64,000 nucleotides of DNA. It comes from Mycolicibacterium novocastrense. Lineage in GTDB: Bacteria > Actinomycetota > Actinomycetes > Mycobacteriales > Mycobacteriaceae. This document shows, one piece after another, positions 58,222 through 64,000 of this stretch; the first letter of the stretch is position 1, and each line of letters opens with the position of its first letter. Location of the stretch: the NCBI RefSeq assembly GCF_001570485.1, contig NZ_BCTA01000052.1:124001-188000 (forward strand), given 5' to 3'. The translations under genes were made by a program, and so were the position numbers. The notes beneath the pieces are model-generated. The model did not search any database, was not told the origin of the DNA, and saw only the letters and a program-made list of their open reading frames with translations.

Positions 58222-60773
58222 TGTTGCGGCACCTTCGGCATTCCGATGGGAACGGGAACCTTGCGGCCGGACCGCTCGGTGAACTCGACAGTGGGATCGG
58301 CGACGTCGGGGGCGTTGACGAACGACACGAACCGCGACAGTTTGTCCGGATCGTCGAGCACGCCCTTCCATTCGCAGGCGTACCCCTCGACGTGGCGGGC
58401 CATCGCGGCCTCGAATTCGGCGGCCAGGCCCAGGGAGTCGTTGCAGACGACGTCGCGGAGATGGTCCAGGCCACCGTCCATCGCCTCCAGCCACGGCGCG
58501 GTGCGCTGTAACCGGTCGGCGGTGCGGATGTAGAACATCAGGAACCGGTCGATGTAGCGGATCAGCGTCTCGTCGTCGAGATCGCCGGCCAGCAGTTGCG
58601 CGTGTCGGGGCGACATCCCGCCGTTGCCGCAGACGTAGAGATTCCAGCCCTGTTCGGTGGCGATGACGCCGACGTCCTTGCTTTGGGCCTCCGCACATTC
58701 GCGCGCACAACCCGAGACCGCCATCTTGATCTTGTGTGGGGCGCGCAGACCGCGATAGCGCTTCTCGATCTCGACGGCCATGTCGACGGAGTCCTGTTGC
58801 CCGTAGCGGCACCATGTGCTGCCGACACAGCTCTTGACGGTGCGCAAGGACTTACCGTAGGCGTGCCCGGATTCCATGCCGCCGTCGACGAGGCGGCGCC
58901 AGATCTGCGGAAGCTGGTCGACGCGGGCGCCGAACATGTCGATGCGTTGACCGCCCGTGATCTTGGTGTACAGGCCGAAGTCCCTTGCGATCTCGCCGAT
59001 CAGGATCAGCTGCTCGGATGTGATCTCACCGCCCGGTGACCGCGGGACGACCGAATAGCTGCCGTTCTTCTGGATGTTGGCCAGGAAGTGGTCGTTGGAG
59101 TCCTGCAGTGAGGCCTGCTCCCCGTCGAGGATGTGGTCGCTGCTCGTCGAGGCGAGAATCGAGGCCACCACCGGTTTGCAGATGTCGCAACCCTTTCCGG
59201 TGCCGAAGCGTTCGATCAAACCGGAGAAGGTGCGGATCTCGGTGGCGCTGATGATCTCGAACAACTCGGCGCGCGACTGGGAGAAGTGCTCACACAGCGC
59301 CTTGGACTGTTCGACACCCTCGGCCTCCAGCAGCTGCTTGAGCAGCGGCACACACGAACCGCACGACGTACCAGCGAGTGTGCATTTCTTCAGGCCGGGC
59401 ACATCGGTGCAACCACCGCCGATGGCCTCCTTCAGATCACCCTTGGTGACGTTGTTGCACGAGCAGATCTGCGCGATGTCGGGGAGCGCCCCGACTCCCA
59501 ATCCCGCCGCCCCGCCCTCGGAAGCGGGCGCGATCAGCGACAGTGGATCACCGGGCAGTTCGCTGGCGACCATCGGTCGCAGCACCCCATAGGCCGACGC
59601 GTCACCGACCAGGATTCCGCCCAACAGCGTCCTGGCGTCATCGGAGAGCACCAGCTTCGCGTAGGTCTGCTTGACCGGGTCGTTGACCACGACGTTCAGG
59701 CAGTTGGGCGTGCGGCCCTTGGCATCGCCGAAGCTGGCCACGTCGACGCCGAGCAGCTTGAGCTTGGTCGACATGTCGGCTTCCGGGAACTCGGCGGCAC
59801 CACCCAGCAGACGATCGGCCACCACCTCCGCGCTGGTGTAGCCGGGTCCGACCAGCCCGTAGCAGCGGCCCTCGATCGCGGCCACCTCGCCGATGGCGTA
59901 GATGTCGGGATCGCTTGTGACGCAGGACAGATCGGTCAGCACACCGCCGCGTTGAGCGATGTCGAGGCCGGCCTCGCGGGCGAGTTCGTCGCGCGGGCGC
60001 ACGCCGGCGGCGAACACGATCAGGCCGGTGTCGATATGGCTACCGTCATTGAGGGACAACCGCACTGAGTCGTCTTGATCGGATTTGCGCAGCGGCCGGT
60101 TGCGCTGTGCCGGTGCGATGCTCTCGGTGCCCACACCGGTGTGCACCTCGATGCCCAGGCCCTTGACCATCCGGCTCAGCAGCGCGCCGCCCGCCTCGTC
60201 GAGTTGCGCGGCCATCAGGTGCGGCGCCATCTCGACGACGTGGGTCTTCAACCCGAACGCGCGCAGCGCATTCGCCGCCTCCAGCCCGAGCAGACCGCCG
60301 CCGATCACGACGCCGACCGGCGTCTTGGAGCCCAGCGCAGTGTCGGCGCCGGCCCGGATGGCGTCGAGGTCGTCGAGGGTGCGGTAGACGTGGCAGGCCG
60401 GTAGGTCGCGGCCAGGTACCGGCGGAACGAACGCATAGGATCCGGTCGCCAGCACCAGGGCGTCGTAGGGCACCTGCGCGCCGTCGGCGGTCGTCACCAC
60501 CTTCGCCGTTCGATCGATCGCCGTCACCCGCGTGCCCAGTCGCAGCTCGACCAGGTCGTCATCGGGATAGCCGTTACCCGCAAGCGCCAGTCGGCCGCGG
60601 TCCCAGTGTTCGGTGTATCCGGTGAGCCCGACCCTGTCGTAGGCGGCGTCGGCCTCCTCGGCGAGGATCGTCACCCGCCATTGGCCGTCGCCGTCGCGGG
60701 AGCGCAGCGCCTCGACGAATCGGTGACCGACCATGCCGTGGCCGACCACCACCACGTTTCTCGTTGACTGCAT
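58218..60773 (-). CDS. nirB: Assimilatory nitrite reductase large subunit
   Basis: 851 residues from ATG 60773; a longer frame to 60953 has no NirB-like sequence. FAD/NAD domains (VVVVGHGMVGHRFVEALRS, VGVVIGGGLLGLEAANALRA), two Bfd-like cysteine regions (ICSCNNVTKGDL with CTLAGTSCGSC; KGCDICKP), and the siroheme/4Fe-4S domain (SCVGSTWCRYGQQDS, VSGCARECAEAQSKD). Electrons pass NADH-FAD-FeS-siroheme. Divergent from hsp20 across 210 bases. Confidence 0.95.
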   Translation of the reverse strand: MQSTRNVVVVGHGMVGHRFVEALRSRDGDGQWRVTILAEEADAAYDRVGLTGYTEHWDRGRLALAGNGYPDDDLVELRLGTRVTAIDRTAKVVTTADGAQVPYDALVLATGSYAFVPPVPGRDLPACHVYRTLDDLDAIRAGADTALGSKTPVGVVIGGGLLGLEAANALRAFGLKTHVVEMAPHLMAAQLDEAGGALLSRMVKGLGIEVHTGVGTESIAPAQRNRPLRKSDQDDSVRLSLNDGSHIDTGLIVFAAGVRPRDELAREAGLDIAQRGGVLTDLSCVTSDPDIYAIGEVAAIEGRCYGLVGPGYTSAEVVADRLLGGAAEFPEADMSTKLKLLGVDVASFGDAKGRTPNCLNVVVNDPVKQTYAKLVLSDDARTLLGGILVGDASAYGVLRPMVASELPGDPLSLIAPASEGGAAGLGVGALPDIAQICSCNNVTKGDLKEAIGGGCTDVPGLKKCTLAGTSCGSCVPLLKQLLEAEGVEQSKALCEHFSQSRAELFEIISATEIRTFSGLIERFGTGKGCDICKPVVASILASTSSDHILDGEQASLQDSNDHFLANIQKNGSYSVVPRSPGGEITSEQLILIGEIARDFGLYTKITGGQRIDMFGARVDQLPQIWRRLVDGGMESGHAYGKSLRTVKSCVGSTWCRYGQQDSVDMAVEIEKRYRGLRAPHKIKMAVSGCARECAEAQSKDVGVIATEQGWNLYVCGNGGMSPRHAQLLAGDLDDETLIRYIDRFLMFYIRTADRLQRTAPWLEAMDGGLDHLRDVVCNDSLGLAAEFEAAMARHVEGYACEWKGVLDDPDKLSRFVSFVNAPDVADPTVEFTERSGRKVPVPIGMPKVPQQ

Positions 60774-60904
60774 GCCGCCGACGCTAAGCAGCCGATATTG
60801 CCGCAATGTCGCCTCGTGTGAAGCCGCGATCACGGTGTGCTCACATTCGCCGGCGTCCGATGTGAGACCGGTGCGGCGGCTTCGCTGCCAGCGAACACCG
60901 ACTT

Positions 60905-60931
60905 GGAACATGAGCGTGGGTGACTCAAGTT
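60905..60931 (+). promoter_or_regulatory. Candidate SigE/SigH-type stress promoter of hsp20
   Basis: GGAACA (60905-60910), 17-base spacer, AGTT (60928-60931) fits the extracytoplasmic sigma consensus GGAAYA-N17/18-CGTT apart from one base. It ends 53 bases before the Hsp20 ATG. The Hsp20 homologue in M. tuberculosis is stress-induced, which agrees. Confidence 0.45.
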
Positions 60932-60983
60932 CTATGGGATGAGTGACCGGCACGGTGCCGGTCCCGCAGCGAGGAGGACAGAC

Positions 60984-61418
60984 ATGAGCACGTTGGCATT
61001 ACGGACTCGTCCCGCCTGGGATCTGGACCGGTGGGTACGCGACTTCTTCGGCCCCGCGACGGCCGAGGGCTGGGCCACGGGGGCGTTCACCCCCGCGGCG
61101 GAGATCGTCAGGGACGGCGACGACGCGCTCGTCCGCGTCGAGCTTCCCGGCCTCGACGTCGAGAAGGACGTGAACGTCGAGGTCGACCGCGGCTACCTCG
61201 TCATCCACGGCGAGCGGCGCGACGAGCGATCCGAAGACAGAGACGGCCGCACGCTGCGCGAAGTGCGTTACGGGTCGTTCCGCCGATCGTTCAAGCTTCC
61301 CGAGCACGTCACCGGCCAGGACATCAAGGCCGAGTACGACGCCGGTGTGCTGACGGTGCGGATCACCGACGCCCACAAGGGCCGCGAAACGCAGCGGATC
61401 GCGATCGAAAGCAAGTAA
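60984..61418 (+). CDS. Hsp20/alpha-crystallin small heat-shock protein
   Basis: 144 residues from ATG 60984 (GAGGAGGA upstream; the longer frame from 60939 lacks a ribosome site). Alpha-crystallin domain: FTPAAEIVRDGDDALVRVEL, PGLDVEKDVNVEVDRGYLVI, HGERRDE, REVRYGSFRRSFKLPEHV, AEYDAGVLTVRI. ATP-independent holdase that binds unfolding proteins. Corresponds by position to Rv0251c (Acr2), from memory. Confidence 0.93.
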   Translation: MSTLALRTRPAWDLDRWVRDFFGPATAEGWATGAFTPAAEIVRDGDDALVRVELPGLDVEKDVNVEVDRGYLVIHGERRDERSEDRDGRTLREVRYGSFRRSFKLPEHVTGQDIKAEYDAGVLTVRITDAHKGRETQRIAIESK

Positions 61419-61437
61419 GCACTCCCCGACTCCGCGG

Positions 61438-61464
61438 CCGGTGGAACCCGAGAGGTTCCACCGG
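61438..61464. terminator. Bidirectional hairpin terminator
   Basis: CCGGTGGAACC and GGTTCCACCGG form a perfect 11-base stem with a 5-base loop (CGAGA) between the convergent hsp20 and the small membrane-protein gene. Only short T-rich tracts follow, as is usual for mycobacterial terminators. Confidence 0.75.
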
Positions 61465-61474
61465 CTTCGTCGTC

Positions 61475-61768
61475 TCAGCGTTCGGTCGTCGTGACGGCTG
61501 GAGAAGTGTCCGTCGGCGGCGGCTCCGGGGCCCTAACTTCCGTCGTCTCGACACTCGGCATGGTGTAGCTGGGTGTGGTCGTCGTTGTGGTGGTGTACGT
61601 CAGCGGAATCGACGTGGCGGCCGGCGGTGGCACGGAGGCAGGCACCCTCGCGGCGTCCGAGGTACGGATCACCGCGTAGATCAGAATCGCCACCAGTACG
61701 GCCGCGACCACGCCGGCGGCCAGCACCAGCGACTGGTCGTCCTGCCAGTTCAGATCGTCGTCGGGCAT
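61475..61768 (-). CDS. Small membrane protein with Thr/Pro-rich tail
   Basis: 97 residues from ATG 61768. Acidic N-terminus (MPDDDLNWQDDQ), one membrane span (LVLAAGVVAAVLVAILIYAV, residues ~14-34), and a low-complexity extracytoplasmic tail rich in Thr, Pro and Ser with a run of seven Thr. No domain recognised. It lies downstream of the PEP-mutase-family gene on the same strand, 27 bases away. Confidence 0.7.
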   Translation of the reverse strand: MPDDDLNWQDDQSLVLAAGVVAAVLVAILIYAVIRTSDAARVPASVPPPAATSIPLTYTTTTTTTPSYTMPSVETTEVRAPEPPPTDTSPAVTTTER

Positions 61769-61795
61769 GTCTGCGGTCCTTAGTCCAGCGCCGTG

Positions 61796-62554
61796 CTAAA
61801 CCCAGCGCTGCAACATCTCCTTGGCCGGTGCCGACAGCGCGCGCTGCAGGAACGGCCCGAAGCTGACTCTCGCCACGCCGAGCGGCCCGAACGACGCGGG
61901 GTCGTCCTGGTCGGGCAGCCCGATCGCGTTCACCGGCAGAGGTAATTCGGATGTCAAGCGCCGCAACGTATCCGGATCGTGGCGGCCAACGGGATAGAGC
62001 ACGTCGGCTCCGGCGGCCGCGGCTTCGGCCAGCCGGGCGATCGCACGGTCGACGCGGTCGGACTCGTCGCCGTCCTGGCGCAGGAACAGATCCGTGCGGG
62101 CGTTGATCACCACGTGCACGCCGGTCGCATCGGCCGCCTCACGCAGCGCGCCGACAAGCTGCGCATGCTCGGTCGCCGAGCGCAACCGGCCGCCCTCGCT
62201 GTGCACGGTGTCTTCGATGTTGAACCCGACGCCGCCGGCCTCCAACAGCCCCTCGATGAGCCGCGCGGGCGTCTGGGCGTAGCCGGACTCGAGGTCGACC
62301 GAGACCGGGACGTCGACCGCCGCGGTGATCTGCTTGACGCGGGCGATCACGTCATCGAACGACATGCCCTCCTGGTCGGGCTTGCCGACGGAATCGGCCA
62401 GCGGGTGGCTGCCGACGGTGAGCGCAGCAAATCCCTCGTCGACCGCGAGCCGTGCCGACCAGGCGTCCCAGACGGTCGGCAGGATCACCGGGTTCCCCGG
62501 TACGTGCAAGGCCAGCAGGGCGTCGGCGCGTTCTTTGAGGACCTGGTCGGGCAT
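61796..62554 (-). CDS. Isocitrate lyase/PEP mutase-family protein
   Basis: 252 residues from ATG 62554. TIM-barrel with PTVWDAWSARLAVDEGFAAL, GSHPLADSVGKPDQEGMSFD, VSVDLESGYAQTPARLIEGL and VGFNIEDTVHSEGG, matching the PEP mutase/carboxyphosphonoenolpyruvate mutase-like branch. Members cleave or form C-C or C-P bonds next to an oxyacid; the specific reaction is unknown. Divergent from the sdh operon. Confidence 0.87.
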   Translation of the reverse strand: MPDQVLKERADALLALHVPGNPVILPTVWDAWSARLAVDEGFAALTVGSHPLADSVGKPDQEGMSFDDVIARVKQITAAVDVPVSVDLESGYAQTPARLIEGLLEAGGVGFNIEDTVHSEGGRLRSATEHAQLVGALREAADATGVHVVINARTDLFLRQDGDESDRVDRAIARLAEAAAAGADVLYPVGRHDPDTLRRLTSELPLPVNAIGLPDQDDPASFGPLGVARVSFGPFLQRALSAPAKEMLQRWV

Positions 62555-62665
62555 CGGGCCGTCTCCTTCGATTTGACGTGATCTGTCTCACGGTGCACTG
62601 CATGATGTAGCTAGCATCGGGTGTCGTACTGTGATGCCTGACACCCTTCAGCCCAAGGAGGTCAA

Positions 62666-62959
62666 TTGTCCAGCACTACCGAACTTGCCGAGCTGCACGA
62701 GCTAATCGGAAGCCTGCGGCGGTGCGTGACATCGTTGGCGTCGAGATACGGGGACACCCCGGCGACGCGTCGCATCGTCAACGACGCCGAACGCATCCTC
62801 AACGACATCGACCGTCTCGACATTGACGCCGAAGAGCTGGAGCTGGCCCGAGGCGTGGTGCACCACCACGCCGGAGACCGCATCCCGATCCCGGACACCC
62901 AGTACGACACCGATTTCTGGCGCGGCGTCGATGACGAAGGGCTCGGCGGCGTCCGCTGA
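62666..62959 (+). CDS. Conserved small protein upstream of succinate dehydrogenase
   Basis: 97 residues from TTG 62666, supported by a strong AAGGAGG site. Helical N-terminal half (SSTTELAELHELIGSLRRCV, ILNDIDRLDIDAEELELARG) and an acidic C-terminus (IPDTQYDTDFWRGVDDEG). It resembles, from memory, Rv0250c, which precedes the sdh1 genes. Role unknown; possibly an accessory of the complex. Confidence 0.78.
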   Translation: MSSTTELAELHELIGSLRRCVTSLASRYGDTPATRRIVNDAERILNDIDRLDIDAEELELARGVVHHHAGDRIPIPDTQYDTDFWRGVDDEGLGGVR

Positions 62960-63004
62960 CGCGGACCCCCGGGCACCGGGACAACTCAACACCGAAAGGC
63001 AACA

Positions 63005-63844
63005 GTGAGCGCACCCACCGCCGACCGCAAGGCGACCGGCGTCTTTTCGCCGAGCCGTGCCGAGATTCCGCAACGCACGCTGCGCACCGACCGGTGGTGG
63101 CAGTCACCGCTGATCGTGAACCTGGGCTTCGCGGCCTTCCTGATCTACGCCACGGTGCGGGCGTTCATGCAGAAGTGGTACTACGTAGCCGACTACCACT
63201 ACTTGACGCCGTTCTACTCGCCGTGTCTGGCGAAGTGGAACGAAGCCGAGCAGTCCGGGTGTATCCCGGAGTCCAGCCATTTCGGGCAATTCCTGCCCGA
63301 TGTGTGGTGGCTGCCGTACGCGGCGGTGTCGCTGCCGTTCCTGCTTCTGTTCCGCTTGACCTGCTACTACTACCGCGGCGCCTATTACCGGTCGGTGTGG
63401 CAGTCGCCGACGGCTTGTGCGGTGCCCGAACCTCGGGCGCACTACACGGGCGAGACGCGGCTGCCGCTGATCATCCAGAACACCCACCGCTACTTCTTCT
63501 ACATCGCCGTGCTCATCTCGCTGATCAACACCTACGACGCGATCGCGGCGTTCCACTCGCCCTCGGGCTTTGGATTCGGCTTGGGCAACGTGATTCTCGT
63601 CGGCAACGTGATCCTGCTGTGGACGTACACGGTGTCGTGCCACTCCTGCCGTCACATCGCCGGCGGCCGCCTCAAGCACTTCTCCAAACATCCTGTGCGG
63701 TACTGGATGTGGACCCAGATCAGCAGGCTCAACGTGCGTCACAAGCAGTATGCGTGGATCACCCTCGGCACGCTGATGCTGACCGACTTCTACATCATGT
63801 TGGTGGCCAGCGGTGCCATCTCTGACCTGAGATTCATTGGCTGA
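63005..63844 (+). CDS. Succinate dehydrogenase membrane-anchor subunit (Sdh1 type)
   Basis: 279 residues from GTG 63005. About five membrane segments (LIVNLGFAAFLIYATVRAFM, VWWLPYAAVSLPFLLLFRLT, YFFYIAVLISLINTYDAIAA, GNVILVGNVILLWTYTVSCH, YAWITLGTLMLTDFYIMLVA). Several His residues (HSCRHIAGGRLKHFSKHPVR) could ligate heme or line the quinone site. It is directly upstream of the flavoprotein gene, matching Rv0249c-Rv0248c. Passes electrons from the Fe-S subunit to menaquinone. Confidence 0.88.
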   Translation: MSAPTADRKATGVFSPSRAEIPQRTLRTDRWWQSPLIVNLGFAAFLIYATVRAFMQKWYYVADYHYLTPFYSPCLAKWNEAEQSGCIPESSHFGQFLPDVWWLPYAAVSLPFLLLFRLTCYYYRGAYYRSVWQSPTACAVPEPRAHYTGETRLPLIIQNTHRYFFYIAVLISLINTYDAIAAFHSPSGFGFGLGNVILVGNVILLWTYTVSCHSCRHIAGGRLKHFSKHPVRYWMWTQISRLNVRHKQYAWITLGTLMLTDFYIMLVASGAISDLRFIG

Positions 63845-63877
63845 GCGCCTAATTCAATCGGTAGTGAGGTTTTCTTA

Positions 63878-64000
63878 ATGGCGGAACTGGAACGGCACTC
63901 CTACGACGTCGTCGTGATCGGCGCCGGCGGTGCGGGTTTACGCGCGGTCATCGAGGCCCGCGAACGCGGCCTGAAGGTCGCGGTGATCACGAAGTCGTTG
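63878..64000 (+). CDS. sdhA: Succinate dehydrogenase flavoprotein subunit, 5' end only
   Basis: ATG 63878 opens 41 codons to the window edge. MAELERHSYDVVVIGAGGAG followed by LRAVIEARERGLKVAVITKS is the SdhA/FrdA FAD-binding Rossmann start (GAGGAG). The ribosome site is weak (TGAGG, 10 bases away). Gene order with the anchor subunit supports Sdh1. Confidence 0.9.
   Translation, partial: MAELERHSYDVVVIGAGGAGLRAVIEARERGLKVAVITKSL

Noticed and set aside
58222..58815. Long N-terminal extension of nirD in the same frame
   Set aside because: It runs antisense-free but inside nirB in another frame; NirD similarity begins at ATG 58221.
61573..61640. Thr-codon run in the small membrane protein as a microsatellite or phase-variable tract
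   Set aside because: The codons vary and the run is short; it reads as an ordinary Thr/Pro-rich linker.

Overview
The window is high-GC actinobacterial DNA, almost certainly a Mycobacterium/Mycolicibacterium. The evidence is gene content: many fadE/fadD genes, cytochromes P450, CaiB-type CoA-transferases, a mycofactocin-coupled SDR, an NDMA-type alcohol dehydrogenase, an AAC(2')-I acetyltransferase, and a block whose order matches, from memory, M. tuberculosis Rv0265c to Rv0248c. Genes are tightly packed with many ATGA, GTGA and TGATG overlaps. No gap between genes exceeds about 240 bases. I saw no rRNA, tRNA, insertion sequence, prophage or CRISPR array.

Positions 1-44,000 are a catabolic island for a hydrophobic, probably terpenoid- or steroid-like, substrate. 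(i) 1-12,971: acyl-CoA synthetase (partial), three acyl-CoA dehydrogenases, two related amidohydrolases, an F420-type luciferase-like enzyme, an isochorismatase-fold protein, a MaoC hydratase, a fused double CoA-transferase and an aldehyde dehydrogenase. (ii) 13,206-19,327: one operon of P450, acyl-CoA dehydrogenase, MaoC, DUF35, acyl-CoA dehydrogenase, MaoC and thiolase-like aldolase. It has the parts list of the mycobacterial igr (cyp125-fadE28-fadE29-chsH2-chsH1-ltp2) cholesterol side-chain operon, but ChsH2 is split into two genes. A TetR gene follows. (iii) 19,965-43,909: three more P450s, a CoA-transferase, an acyl-CoA synthetase, five DapB-like Rossmann dehydrogenases, five SDRs, an AveC-like membrane protein, a Bfd-type ferredoxin, a solute-binding protein without signal peptide paired with a TetR regulator, an aldehyde dehydrogenase and a zinc alcohol dehydrogenase. 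A recurrent inverted repeat, GAKAAY-N3/4-RTTMTC, lies in the promoter regions of at least seven of these transcription units and suggests one shared repressor. The igr-like operon lacks it.

Positions 44,113-47,203 hold a signalling operon: SpoIIE/PP2C phosphatase with sensor domains, a cobalamin-binding protein with the Wx9EH signature of CarH-type light sensors, and a STAS protein. This looks like a partner-switching pathway with a B12 input.

Positions 47,209-64,000 are more housekeeping-like: MOSC protein, LysG/LysE, an SDR, an orphan EF-Tu domain-II protein, a 29-residue membrane peptide coupled to a YeiH transporter, a Tat/lipoprotein iron-siderophore binding protein, a queuosine-precursor transporter, PxpB/PxpC, AAC(2')-I, HemD-like regulator and CbiX-like chelatase convergent with nirBD, Hsp20, a small membrane protein, a PEP-mutase-family protein, and the start of a succinate dehydrogenase operon that runs off the right edge.
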